From: Myxococcales bacterium UBA1660
GTDB taxonomy: Bacteria; Myxococcota_A; Polyangia; Polyangiales; Houyiibacteriaceae
Reading direction: 5' to 3'
NCBI GenBank assembly: GCA_002320815.1
Contig: DCLA01000010.1
Location: forward strand, 101,164-165,163
DNA: 64,000 nt
The first letter of the stretch is position 1; the number at the start of each line of letters is the position of its first letter. Positions 53,020 through 61,843 of this stretch are shown here, in pieces. The position numbers and the translations under genes are program-made. The notes below the pieces were generated by a model, which worked only from the letters and a program-made list of their open reading frames with translations, was not told the DNA's origin and did no database searches.

Positions 53020-53481
53020 TCAGGGGACGAAGAGATCGCGTTGGGTGCGGAAGACCTCCGCGGTGCGCCCGTCGGTGGGGGCGTCGCCGACCAGCGCGCG
53101 CCACTCGTCGCCGGTGAAGCGGGCGAGGGCGCGGGCTTCGCCGCGGGACCCGAGGACCACGAAGAGGTGGTCTTCGCCGAGGTCGGCGGTGAGCCCGGTG
53201 GTCCGGGCCAGCTCGCGCACCAGGTCGCGGACCTCGGTCGTCAGCTCGGCGTCCTCGCAGGGAGCATAGGCTCGGTCCAGGCGCTCCCAGCTCCGGGCGA
53301 GATCGGCGGCGGCGCTGGGGGAGACCGGCTCCTCGCGGGGCACCAGGACGCCCTCGAAGAGCTCCCCGTCGTGGTCCGGCAAGGGCAGGAGCCCCAGCCG
53401 GCCGGTGGTGGCTTCCCAGAGCACGCGGGCGCGCGCGATGTCGCCCTGCTGGAGGGCGCGAGCGAAGGGGCGAAGGGTCAC
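53020..53481 (-). CDS. Small protein coupled to the Ser/Thr kinase
   Basis: 153 residues from GTG 53481, overlapping the kinase stop (GTGA). TLRPFARALQQGDIARARVL, then TTGRLGLLPLPDHDGELFEG, later SRGEARALARFTGDEWRALV. No recognised domain. The coupling to a protein kinase suggests an accessory or substrate role. Confidence 0.6.
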   Translation of the reverse strand: MTLRPFARALQQGDIARARVLWEATTGRLGLLPLPDHDGELFEGVLVPREEPVSPSAAADLARSWERLDRAYAPCEDAELTTEVRDLVRELARTTGLTADLGEDHLFVVLGSRGEARALARFTGDEWRALVGDAPTDGRTAEVFRTQRDLFVP

Positions 53482-54470
53482 GAGAGCAAGAGGAAGGCGG
53501 CGGCGAGGGCCAGGACCAACACGGCCCCGACGATGGACGCCACCAGAACGGTGGGAAAGGGTTTGGTGGGCTCGGCGCCGCCGGCGGTGACCGGGGCTCG
53601 GCCCATCGGCCGACCGGGGACCGGGACCTGCTCGAAGGCGGCCAGCATCTCCTGGCCGTTCTGGAAGCGGTCCTTGGCGGTCTTGGCCAGGGCCTTCTGG
53701 ATCACCGCGTCGAGGGGCGGCGAGGGAACCCAGCCCTCGACCACCTCGTGCAGGTGGGGCGGGGGCTTGGCCAGGTGGGCCTTGAACATGTCCATCCGCG
53801 TCTCTTCCATGAACGGCCACATGCCGCTGAAGAGCTCGAAGAGGATCACGCCGGTGGAGTAGACGTCGGCCCGGGCGTCCACCGGAGCACCGGCGCACTG
53901 CTCGGGGGCCATGTAGGCCGGCGTCCCGAAGACGGCGCCGGTCATGGTGAGCTTGGAGCTCTGGCCCCAGCGCTCGTCGTCGGTGAACTTCACCAGCCCG
54001 AAGTCGAGGAGCTTGGCGAAGGGGCGCCCATCCGGATGGGTCCCGAACCAGACGTTCTCGGTCTTCAGGTCCCGGTGCAGGGCGCCCTGGCCGTGGGCGT
54101 AGGCCAGGCCGGCGAGGATCTGGCGGCCCACCTCGAAAGCGACCGCGGGCTCGAGGGGGCCGTCCTCGACCATCTTGTCCAGGGGGTGGCCCTCGAGGAG
54201 CTCCATCGCGATGTACGGCTTGCCGTCGACGATGCCGAAGTCGTGCACGTGCAGGATGTTCGGGTGCTCCAGGCCGAAGAGGGCCCGGGCCTCGCGCTCG
54301 AAGCGGGCGCGGCTCTCCTCCTGGTCGCCGAGCTCTTCGTGGAGGACCTTGATGGCCACCGGCGGACCGTCCTGCTGCTCGGCGCGATAGACGGCGCCCA
54401 TGCCGCCTTCCCCGATGAGCTGGGTGACGTGATAGCGCTGGTCGATCACTTGGCCGACGAGGGCCATCAT
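53478..54470 (-). CDS. Ser/Thr protein kinase with C-terminal TM segment
   Basis: 330 residues from ATG 54470 (GTG 54494 also possible). Complete Hanks kinase: glycine loop LIGEGGMGAVYRAEQ (residues 18-32), VAIK Lys41, catalytic loop HRDLKTEN with Asp134, DFG at 156-158, GTPAYMAPEQ activation-loop end, and DVYSTGVILFELF. A Pro/Gly-rich linker leads to a single TM helix (TVLVASIVGAVLVLALAAAF) near the C terminus, leaving the kinase cytoplasmic. It lacks a sensor domain outside. Pairs functionally with PP2C at 32306 only by inference. Confidence 0.95.
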   Translation of the reverse strand: MMALVGQVIDQRYHVTQLIGEGGMGAVYRAEQQDGPPVAIKVLHEELGDQEESRARFEREARALFGLEHPNILHVHDFGIVDGKPYIAMELLEGHPLDKMVEDGPLEPAVAFEVGRQILAGLAYAHGQGALHRDLKTENVWFGTHPDGRPFAKLLDFGLVKFTDDERWGQSSKLTMTGAVFGTPAYMAPEQCAGAPVDARADVYSTGVILFELFSGMWPFMEETRMDMFKAHLAKPPPHLHEVVEGWVPSPPLDAVIQKALAKTAKDRFQNGQEMLAAFEQVPVPGRPMGRAPVTAGGAEPTKPFPTVLVASIVGAVLVLALAAAFLLLS

Positions 54471-54532
54471 CGTCGCTCGCCCCGGGTGGGTCACGCCGCG
54501 AGGATGGTAGGACGGGCGCCGAGATTCAAGCG

Positions 54533-55720
54533 TCAGCCCTCGCGGGGGCCCGATTGGCCCAGGAGAGCCACCACCCGGTCCAGGATCGCGTCGGCGACGG
54601 CCGCCTTGCTCCGCCGCGGCAGGGGGTGGTCCCCGGCGGCGTCCACCAGGGTCACCAGGTTCTCTTCGCCCCCGAAGCCGTCGGCGGCGAGGTTGGCCAC
54701 CACCAGATCGCACCGCTTCCGCTGGAGCTTGGCCCGGGCCCGGGCCGCGGCGTCCTCGGTCTCCAGGGCGAAGCCCACCAGGACCGGGTGGGCGCCGGAC
54801 CGCGCCGCGCCCAGCTCGGCCAGGATGTCCGGGTTGCGTACCAGCTCCAGGGTCCTCGGCCCCGCGGTCTTGGCGATCTTCGAGGGGGCCTCTTCGGCTG
54901 GCCGGTAGTCGGCCACGGCGGCGGCCATGATCACCGCGTCGGCGTCGCCCACGTGCTGGCCGATGGCCGCCTGCATGGCGCGGGCGGAGCGGACGTCGAT
55001 TCGCTCCACGCCCGGCGGCGTGGGCAAGGCGCTGGGGCCGCTGACCAGGATGGCCCGCGCGCCGCGGCGGGCGGCGCTGGCCGCGAGGGCGAAGCCCATG
55101 CGCCCGGTGGAGCGGTTCCCCAGGAAGCGCACCGGGTCGAGGTCCTCGTGGGTGGGCCCGGCGGAGACCACCACGGTGCGGCCCGCCAGATCCCGCGGGC
55201 CCTGCAGATGCGCCACCACGGCGGCGGCGATGGCCTCGGGCTCGCTCATGCGTCCCTCGCCGGACTCGCCGCTGGCCAGCGCGCCGCGCTCGGGGCCGAC
55301 CAGGTGGGCGCCATCGGCGGCGAGGGTGGCCACCACGCGCTGGGTCGCGGGGCGCCCCCACATCCGCCAGTGCATGGCGGGCGCGAAGAAGACGGGGCCC
55401 CGCGCACAGGAGAGGGTGGCCAGCACCGGGTCGTCACCGAGGCCGGCCGCGGCCTTGGCCATCAGGTCCATGGTGGCCGGCGCGACGACGATGGCGTCGG
55501 CCCAGCGACCGAGCTCGACGTGCACCTCGCCCGGGTGGTCCCAGAGGCTGGTCACCACCGGGTGGCCGGTGAGGCCGGCGAAGGTGGCCGGGCCCACGAA
55601 GTGCTGGGCGGCGCGGGTCATCACCACGCGCACCTCGGCGCCGGCGCGACCCAGCTCCCGGACCAACGAGGCCGCCTTGTAGGCGGCGATGCCTCCAGCG
55701 ACGGCGACGACGACCTTCAT
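54533..55720 (-). CDS. coaBC: Bifunctional phosphopantothenoylcysteine decarboxylase/phosphopantothenate-cysteine ligase
   Basis: 395 residues. CoaC part: VVVAVAGGIAAYKAASLVRE, VMTRAAQHFVGPATFAGLTG with the active-site His/Thr, AIVVAPATMDLMAKAAAGLG, FFAPAMHWRMWGRPATQRVV. CoaB part: VVSAGPTHEDLDPVRFLGNR, STGRMGFALA, ADAVIMAAAVADYRP with the Lys in SKIAKT. Two steps of CoA synthesis, making 4'-phosphopantetheine from 4'-phosphopantothenate and Cys. It ends 63 bases from the kinase gene start. Confidence 0.95.
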   Translation of the reverse strand: MKVVVAVAGGIAAYKAASLVRELGRAGAEVRVVMTRAAQHFVGPATFAGLTGHPVVTSLWDHPGEVHVELGRWADAIVVAPATMDLMAKAAAGLGDDPVLATLSCARGPVFFAPAMHWRMWGRPATQRVVATLAADGAHLVGPERGALASGESGEGRMSEPEAIAAAVVAHLQGPRDLAGRTVVVSAGPTHEDLDPVRFLGNRSTGRMGFALAASAARRGARAILVSGPSALPTPPGVERIDVRSARAMQAAIGQHVGDADAVIMAAAVADYRPAEEAPSKIAKTAGPRTLELVRNPDILAELGAARSGAHPVLVGFALETEDAAARARAKLQRKRCDLVVANLAADGFGGEENLVTLVDAAGDHPLPRRSKAAVADAILDRVVALLGQSGPREG

Positions 55721-55781
55721 GGGACGGGGTGTAGCGCGGGAGGGGCCGCGGCGTCGAGCGGGCGGGTCCGGGCTCGCCGGG

Positions 55782-55943
55782 TCAGAAGAGGGTGTAGACG
55801 AAGGGGGCCACGTAGCTCAGGCCGCCGGTGAGCAGGAGCAGGCCGCCGGCGAGGACCAGCACCAGGAGCAGCGGGACGAAGAAGAGCTTCCGCCGGCCGA
55901 CGAAGTGGGCCACGAGCTGCCGCAGGGTGGTCAGGCGGCTCAT
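55782..55943 (-). CDS. DUF5989 family small membrane protein
   Basis: 53 residues from ATG 55943, overlapping the carbamoyltransferase stop (ATGA). VGRRKLFFVPLLLVLVLAGG, a single TM stretch, then SYVAPFVYTLF at the C terminus: the 'K.....P........ap.iYtlF' layout of DUF5989. These proteins are commonly next to NodU-type carbamoyltransferases and SGNH proteins. Function unknown. Confidence 0.8.
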   Translation of the reverse strand: MSRLTTLRQLVAHFVGRRKLFFVPLLLVLVLAGGLLLLTGGLSYVAPFVYTLF

Positions 55944-57628
55944 CGGGTGATCCGGAGGTCCTCGACGTAGAGCACGTCGGGCTTGCGGCGGACGAAGAAG
56001 TCCAGGGCGTCGGTGCCCCGGGCGACCAGCGGTTCGCCGGCGGCGTTGAGGGAAGTGTGGAGCACCGCGCGCAGGCCGTGGTCGCGTTCCAGGGCCTCGA
56101 GGAGCGGGTCGAGGGCGCCGCCGGGCTCGACGGTCTGGACCCGCGCCGTGCCGTCCACGTGCGTGGCCCCGGCGAGGCCTTCGCCGGCGACCCGGCACAC
56201 GGTGGTCATCGTCGGGGTCATGTCGTTGGGCGCGCCCTCGAAGAGGGCCGCGGCGTGGGCCGTGCGGACCGCGGGCGCGAAAGGGCGAAAGGGTTCGCGG
56301 CCCTTGATGCGCCGGTTGAGCACGTCGCGCAGGCTTTCATCGTCGGCTCGGGTCAGCAAGGAGCGTTGGCCGAGCGCGCGCGGGCCCCACTCGGCGCGCC
56401 CCTGCACCCAGGCCACGATGGCCCCCTCGGCCAGTCGCGCGGCGGCATCCGCGGCGGGGTCGGCGACCCGCTCGCCGCGGAGCCCGAGGTGCGCGGCGAC
56501 CGCGGCGGTGTGCCCGGGGTCCACGCGGACGCCCAGCGCGGGAGTGAACGACCCGGGGTCCGGGGTGTCGCCGAGTTGGCGCGCGCCGAGGAGGGCCGCC
56601 CCCAGCGCGCCTCCCGCGTCACCGGCCGCGGGGTGGACGTAGACCCGCCCGAAGGGCCCCTCGGCCAGGACCCGCGCGTTGGCCCGGCAGTTGAGCGCGA
56701 CTCCGCCGGCGAGGACCAGGTGCCGCGCGCCGCTCCGCCGGTGGGCCGCGCGGGCCAGGCCGAGCACCGCGTCCTCGAGGAGGTCCTGGGCGCTGGCGGC
56801 GACGTCGGCGTAGTGGCGGTCGGCGGTGGCCTCGAGATCCCAGGGGCGGTGGGGATCCCGGGGCGGGCCCAGCGCACGCACCATCGCGTCGCCGTAGGCA
56901 CGGTCGAGGCGCAGGTGATCCCCGAAGGCGTCCGGACGCAGGGTGAAGGCGCCATCGTCGTGGAGGGTGACCATCCGGTCCAGGGCTTCCCGGAAGCGGG
57001 GCTCGCCGAAGGCGGCGAGGCCCATCACCTTGTACTCGCCTTCGTTCACCCGGAAGCCCAGGAACGCGGTGATGGCCGCGTAGAAGAGGCCCAGCGAGTG
57101 CGGGTGCTCGAGGGCGGTTAACGCCTCCGGGCCGCCGGGGCCGGGGCGCCAGATCGCGGTGCTCTCCGCTTCGCCGACGCCGTCGATGGTCAGCGCCACG
57201 GCCTCGCCGAAGGGGGCGGTGTCGAGGGCGCTGGCGGCGTGGCTGGCGTGGTGGGCCACGAAGTCCACCCGGGCTCGAGGGACGCCGCAGTGTGCTGCCA
57301 GCTCGTCCAGGACCCAGAGCTTGTCGCCGAGCTGGTCGCGGAGCGCGCGACGGAAGAAGCGCGCGCCGCGGGGGAAGGCGCCCAGCGCGCCGACCAGGAT
57401 CCGCTCGAGCTTGCGGTAGGGGTTCTCGTAGAAGACCACCCGGTCCAGGTCCGGGCCGCGCAGGCCTCCCAGGGCCAGGCAGGCGTCGATGGCCTGGCGG
57501 GGGAGGGAGGGATCGTTCTTCACCCGGGAGAGCCGCTCCTCTTGTTGGGCGGCGACGATCCGGCCGTCGACGACCAGGGCCGCCGCGGCGTCGTGATAGT
57601 GCGCGCTGATCCCGAGGACCGCGGCCAT
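55940..57628 (-). CDS. NodU/CmcH-family carbamoyltransferase
   Basis: 562 residues. VLGISAHYHDAAAALVVDGR followed by QEERLSRVKNDPSLPRQAID, then DFVAHHASHAASAL (His motif), VALTIDGVGE, GLFYAAITAFLGFRVNEGEY, LAGGVALNC and the C-terminal RAEWGPRALGQRSLL, VNRRIK-like LNRRIKGREPFRPFAPAV. These transfer a carbamoyl group from carbamoyl phosphate to a sugar or natural-product hydroxyl via a carbamoyl-adenylate. The acceptor is unknown here. Its stop overlaps the DUF5989 start and its ATG overlaps the stop of the ferritin-like gene. Confidence 0.93.
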   Translation of the reverse strand: MAAVLGISAHYHDAAAALVVDGRIVAAQQEERLSRVKNDPSLPRQAIDACLALGGLRGPDLDRVVFYENPYRKLERILVGALGAFPRGARFFRRALRDQLGDKLWVLDELAAHCGVPRARVDFVAHHASHAASALDTAPFGEAVALTIDGVGEAESTAIWRPGPGGPEALTALEHPHSLGLFYAAITAFLGFRVNEGEYKVMGLAAFGEPRFREALDRMVTLHDDGAFTLRPDAFGDHLRLDRAYGDAMVRALGPPRDPHRPWDLEATADRHYADVAASAQDLLEDAVLGLARAAHRRSGARHLVLAGGVALNCRANARVLAEGPFGRVYVHPAAGDAGGALGAALLGARQLGDTPDPGSFTPALGVRVDPGHTAAVAAHLGLRGERVADPAADAAARLAEGAIVAWVQGRAEWGPRALGQRSLLTRADDESLRDVLNRRIKGREPFRPFAPAVRTAHAAALFEGAPNDMTPTMTTVCRVAGEGLAGATHVDGTARVQTVEPGGALDPLLEALERDHGLRAVLHTSLNAAGEPLVARGTDALDFFVRRKPDVLYVEDLRITR

Positions 57629-58254
57629 CAGCGCCAGCCCGCGGGACCGCGGCGGACCAGCGCCGCCAGCGGCGCCGAGAGGAGATACAGGAGGCCCATG
57701 GTGAGCGCGAAGAGGGGCTCGGTGAGCGCGCCGCCGGCCCGGCGCCAGCGCATGCCCCGGTCCAGCCAGCGCGCCCGGCGGGTGGCCCGCGGCTCGCCGA
57801 CCGCCGTGAGGAGCTCGGCGGTGTAGGCCTCGTGGCGTCGCTCGTCGGCGAGGATGGATCGCAGCGCGTTGGCCAGCGCCGGATCTCGCTTCTCGAAGAA
57901 GCGCACGTGGGCCTCGAACTGGCGCCGGCCCCGGCGTTCACCGAGGTGCACGAAAGCGAGGAAGGCCGCCTCGCCCAGGCGCGCGAAGAGGTGCGCGTGA
58001 CCGCGGCGGGGGAGCATCGAGGGGGCCTGCTTGGCGAGCTCCGCGCGGCGCAGGAGGATCTGCGCGTGGCGCGCCTCGTCGGCGGCGTGCTCCAGGTAGC
58101 GGGCCGCGCGCGCGGCGTCGGTGGTCAGCGCCGCGGCGCAGCGGAGCTCGAGCGCGCTCTCCGCCTCGGCCTCCGCGAAGGCCAGGAGCCGGCGCCAGGT
58201 GCGCCCGGGCAGGCGCCAGCTCAGCGTGTAGACGAAGTCGGCCAGAGCCCTCAC
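57628..58254 (-). CDS. Ferritin-like diiron protein
   Basis: 208 residues from GTG 58254. Helices with FAEAEAESALELRCAAALTT, HAADEARHAQILLRRAELAK, and ALRSILADERRHEAYTAELL give two ExxH pairs (DEARH, DERRH) and further Glu, as in the four-helix ferritin-like diiron carboxylate family. A terminal hydrophobic ALTMGLLYLLSAPLAALVRR suggests membrane attachment. Catalysis could be oxidation or hydroxylation. Sandwiched between the carbamoyltransferase and SGNH genes with overlaps on both sides, hence part of the same pathway. Confidence 0.75.
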   Translation of the reverse strand: MRALADFVYTLSWRLPGRTWRRLLAFAEAEAESALELRCAAALTTDAARAARYLEHAADEARHAQILLRRAELAKQAPSMLPRRGHAHLFARLGEAAFLAFVHLGERRGRRQFEAHVRFFEKRDPALANALRSILADERRHEAYTAELLTAVGEPRATRRARWLDRGMRWRRAGGALTEPLFALTMGLLYLLSAPLAALVRRGPAGWR

Positions 58255-60494
58255 GGCGTCGCCCCGGCGCAGACTCCGCCGCCCTGCCAGGGGATGCAGT
58301 CACCGCTCGCGCACGGGTGCGCGTCGTCGCAGGCGGCGAAGCATTGGCCCACGGTGGCCACCGGTACCTCGCCCGCGGCGCACTCGGGCGGCGCGCGCCC
58401 GTCGCCCTGCACGCAGTGGAGCAGCGCCTCGCAGTCGTCGGCGTGGGCCGCGAAGCACTCGTCGGTGAGCGCGCCGAAGGCGTGCTGGCAGGTGGTGCCC
58501 TCGCACTCGGGCCATTCGGCGTAGCGGTCCAGGTGGTTGCGGCAGACCTTCTCGGCGACGACCTCCTGGTGGCAGGCGCAGAGCCGGTCGGCGCGCTCGT
58601 CGCTGGCGCGGGTGGGCACCTCGGCGGGGCGGGCCGCGCCGAAGGCCATGACCGGGGTGCCGTCCTCCCAGCCCACGGTGAGCGTCTGCGAGCGGTCGCT
58701 CCAGTGGAACTCGGCGCGCACCTCGTGGCCCGCCGCGAGGGGCACGATGAGGTCCGCCGCGTCGGCGGTGACCAGGACCAGGGTGTCCAGGCCGGGCTCG
58801 GCGGGCGCGATGGCCGTGGGCAGCGAGCGACCGTGTCGTAGGCACGTCACCCGGAGCCATTCCCGGACCTTCACCGTCTCGCAGTGGGCGGCCGACGAGC
58901 CGCGCACGGTGACCTCCGGGGTGGCGGTCCACTCGTCGAAGGTCGGCAGCGCGCTGCGGCCTTCGGGGAGCCCGGGGATCGGCGCGCGCAGGGGCGGCGC
59001 TTCGTCCAGCGCGGCGGCGACGGCCTCGGCCAGGGCGCGCTGACCCTTGGCGGTCATGTGCAGGTCGCCGTCCAGGAACGCGCCGGGCTCGGCGGCCCGG
59101 AGGGCGCCCGTCGCGTCGAAGGCGCGGGCACCCACGTGGTGCGCGGAGCCCACCAGGTCGGTGAGGAGCGCCCGGGTGGGCTCCATGTCGATGGGCTCGG
59201 CTTCGTACTTGGCCCACTCGCCCGGGTCGACCACGACGTCCAGGGGCAGCGCCACTACCAGGAGCTCGGCGTCGTGCGCGGCGCAGAGTTCCTGGACGCT
59301 ACGGATCCGCGCCTCCAGGGTCGAGGGGACCCGGTCGTCGGCGGGGGTGAAGGCGCGCAGGCGCAGCCGCTCGCGCTGGTCGCGGACCTGGTCCTGGGTT
59401 CGGAGCGCGCGCTCGAGCACCGGGTCTTCGCCGCGCCGCGCGTCGATGAGCTCTGCGCGCCGGCGCACCGCTCGCCGGATCAGCGCGGCCGTGGCGGCGA
59501 TCTCGCGGGCTTCCTCGGCGGCCTCCTCGCCGAGGATGTCCCCCGGGTGTCCCCGGGCGAGATCGACGTCGAGGTAGAAGCGGTCGTCGCGTGCGCCGCG
59601 CTGGGCCAGCTCGGCGGCGCGGAGGCGCTCGTCCACGGCCTCGTCGGCGTCGACCGTGGCCTGGTCGAGGCGCAGCCGCTCCACGCGCAAGTCGGGGTCG
59701 GCGTTCGGGGCGTCGTCGTCGCCGTTCTCGGCGGTGGCGCCCAGGCCCACGAGGTCCTGCCAGTGGCCCTCCGAGTCGAGCTGGGTGGGGCGCGGCGCGT
59801 CGTCGTGGAGGAGTCGCCGCAGGGCGTAGAAGGCGTGGGAGCGCCGGTAGAGGAGCTCCCGGCCGGGGAAGGTGGTCACCGTCTCCGGCGCCAGCTCCGC
59901 GCGCACCGCCCAACCATCCCAGACCACGTGCCGCTCGGTGTTGGGGCGGGTGTCCTCGAAGAAGTCGTTGGACATGTTCACCACGTAGACCACCGTGCCG
60001 ACGGCGCGCGCCAAGAGCTGCTCGCGGACCACGGCCTCGTACTCGGCGGGCCCGTAGGTGGGCACGCCGCCGTTGAGGACCGGCCGCCCGGTGAGCTCCG
60101 CGAGCTGGGCGGCCATGGTCTCGTCGTCGTTCACCCCTAGACCGAAGACCTGGGAGTCGCCGACCACCAGGATGGCGTCGTCGGCGGGCGCGGTCTCCGG
60201 GAAGTCGGCGCCGCGATAGCCCTGGGCGTTGACGTGGATGTCGGTGGTGGGGTTGTCCCGGAAGCGGAAGCGCATCGTCGCGCCGGGGCGGAGTCGGACG
60301 CCGAGGTCGGGGTCCGCTCGATAGAAGTTCACGTGGGGAAAGGCCCCGTCGTCGCGGAACCAGAAGACCGCCTCGGTGAGGAGCAGGCCCACCACCAGCC
60401 CGGCGAGGACGGCGCCGAGGCGACGCAGCCAGCGGGTGGGCCTTCGCGGCGGGGTCGGGGGGCGGTGCGGCGTCGTCGGCGGGGGGGCGCTCAT
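58251..60494 (-). CDS. Membrane-anchored SGNH/GDSL hydrolase-like protein with Cys-rich tail
   Basis: 747 residues. Pro-rich N terminus, one TM (RLGAVLAGLVVGLLLTEAVF, residues 25-45), then VVGDSQVFGLGVNDD (GDSQ block, catalytic Ser about residue 114), LNGGVPTYGPAEYEAVV (Gly block) and FLDGDLHMTAKGQRALAEAV (Asp/His end, DxxHM). So the catalytic triad of an AlgX/DltD-like O-acyl esterase/transferase appears intact. A long insert (about residues 230-400) is charged. The last ~150 residues are Cys-rich (CACHQEVVAEKVCRNHLDRY, CEALLHCVQG). Its stop overlaps the ferritin-like start. Confidence 0.8.
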   Translation of the reverse strand: MSAPPPTTPHRPPTPPRRPTRWLRRLGAVLAGLVVGLLLTEAVFWFRDDGAFPHVNFYRADPDLGVRLRPGATMRFRFRDNPTTDIHVNAQGYRGADFPETAPADDAILVVGDSQVFGLGVNDDETMAAQLAELTGRPVLNGGVPTYGPAEYEAVVREQLLARAVGTVVYVVNMSNDFFEDTRPNTERHVVWDGWAVRAELAPETVTTFPGRELLYRRSHAFYALRRLLHDDAPRPTQLDSEGHWQDLVGLGATAENGDDDAPNADPDLRVERLRLDQATVDADEAVDERLRAAELAQRGARDDRFYLDVDLARGHPGDILGEEAAEEAREIAATAALIRRAVRRRAELIDARRGEDPVLERALRTQDQVRDQRERLRLRAFTPADDRVPSTLEARIRSVQELCAAHDAELLVVALPLDVVVDPGEWAKYEAEPIDMEPTRALLTDLVGSAHHVGARAFDATGALRAAEPGAFLDGDLHMTAKGQRALAEAVAAALDEAPPLRAPIPGLPEGRSALPTFDEWTATPEVTVRGSSAAHCETVKVREWLRVTCLRHGRSLPTAIAPAEPGLDTLVLVTADAADLIVPLAAGHEVRAEFHWSDRSQTLTVGWEDGTPVMAFGAARPAEVPTRASDERADRLCACHQEVVAEKVCRNHLDRYAEWPECEGTTCQHAFGALTDECFAAHADDCEALLHCVQGDGRAPPECAAGEVPVATVGQCFAACDDAHPCASGDCIPWQGGGVCAGATP

Positions 60495-61732
60495 CCTGCG
60501 GTCTCCTCGGTGAACTCGACGAGCACCGCCTCTTCCGCGGGAACGGGGCGTGGGTCGCTCGAGTCGCCATCGCCCAGGCGTCCGCCGATGCGGTGCCCCC
60601 AGCAGCGCACGTTCCGGTCGGTCCCCAGCGCGCAGCGGTGCGCCACGCCGACGCCCACGTCGACCGCGGGTGGCAGGGCGAGCCGTCGGGGGCGCTCCAA
60701 GCGAGCGCGCAATGGAGTCGTGGTGGAGCCCTCCGGGTCCTGCTCCGGGGCGGTGACGGCGATCCGGTACACGGCCCCGGACTCGGCGACGGTCAAGATC
60801 TCCAGCGCCCCCACTCGGACCCGACGGATCGGTTCGCCGACCTCGGGGACCTGAACCAGCCCCTCACCGAGCATCGCACCCCGGCGCCGCCACACGTCGC
60901 CGGCCGCGCCCCAGCAGGTGAGGGAGCCGCGTCCCGCGAGCGCGCAGCCCAGCGAACCATCGGGTGCCGCCGCCACTTGGCGGACGTCGGCGAGACCGGG
61001 AAGGAGGACCGCCTCGACGCTGTGGCGAACCTCGGTGCCCGGTAGCTGACCTGCATGACCGCTGCCCCAGCACCAGACGGATCCGTCCCCCGTCGATGCG
61101 CACGCGTGAGCGCCGCTCGCGGTGAGACTGCGGGCCTCCTGGACGATGGCGGCGCCGGTCCGTCGCGTGCTCGCTCCCGGGCCACCGCCGGCGCTGGGGC
61201 TCCCTAGACAGTGCACGGACCCCGAGTCCCTCAGAAGACACGTGGCTTCGCCGCCGACGGCGACCGCCCGGACCCCGTCGATTCCGCGCACGGGCTCGGG
61301 AGCCGTCCGCGCCTCGCCCGGATGACGATACCCGGTGAACAGGTCTGGGGGAGCCTGCGGTCGACCCAGGCATTGGACCTCGCCGCTGGCTACGAAGCAG
61401 AGGCTCGCGCCGCCGACCGAGACCGCGGAGAGCCCCTCGGCTGTCAGCAAGCGCACCGGGCCCGGGCCCGGGTGAGGGCCCAACAATCCGTCGTCACCGC
61501 TGCCCCAACACCAGAGCTCGTGCTCGTCCAAGATGGCGCAATTGCTCCGGGGGCCCACGGCGAGCGCCGTGACCCGCCCGGGCGGAGGGGTCGCCGGCGC
61601 CGCCGTCTCGGTGGCGACGGGGGCCGCCGGCTCGGTCGGCTCGCTGGGTGCGGGCCGCAGCGAGACGGTCTCGCACCCCAACAGCAGCGCCAACGCGCCG
61701 AACGGCAGTCGTCTGCTGGTCGATGCGCCCAC
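60491..61732 (-). CDS. Lipoprotein with RCC1-like beta-propeller repeats
   Basis: 413 residues from GTG 61732 (ATG 61786 would add 18 residues). MGASTSRRLPFGALALLLGC carries a lipobox Cys at residue 20. A Pro/Ala/Thr linker leads to RCC1-type repeats, recognisable by ALAVGPRSNCAILDEHELWC, AVSVGGASLCFVASGEVQCL, AVAVGGEATCLLRDSGSVHC and HACASTGDGSVWCWGSGHAG. A beta-propeller for protein binding at the cell surface is likely. Its stop overlaps the SGNH start, putting it in the same transcription unit. Confidence 0.85.
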   Translation of the reverse strand: MGASTSRRLPFGALALLLGCETVSLRPAPSEPTEPAAPVATETAAPATPPPGRVTALAVGPRSNCAILDEHELWCWGSGDDGLLGPHPGPGPVRLLTAEGLSAVSVGGASLCFVASGEVQCLGRPQAPPDLFTGYRHPGEARTAPEPVRGIDGVRAVAVGGEATCLLRDSGSVHCLGSPSAGGGPGASTRRTGAAIVQEARSLTASGAHACASTGDGSVWCWGSGHAGQLPGTEVRHSVEAVLLPGLADVRQVAAAPDGSLGCALAGRGSLTCWGAAGDVWRRRGAMLGEGLVQVPEVGEPIRRVRVGALEILTVAESGAVYRIAVTAPEQDPEGSTTTPLRARLERPRRLALPPAVDVGVGVAHRCALGTDRNVRCWGHRIGGRLGDGDSSDPRPVPAEEAVLVEFTEETAG

Positions 61733-61843
61733 GGCGCGCCAACGCGCGCGACGGCTCCCGATGTTCCCGGCCTCCACCGGGGCCATTGGAGCGGCGGAGG
61801 TCGCCGGGGGTCAAGGGGCATCGCCCCGGGCGTCACTCCACCC

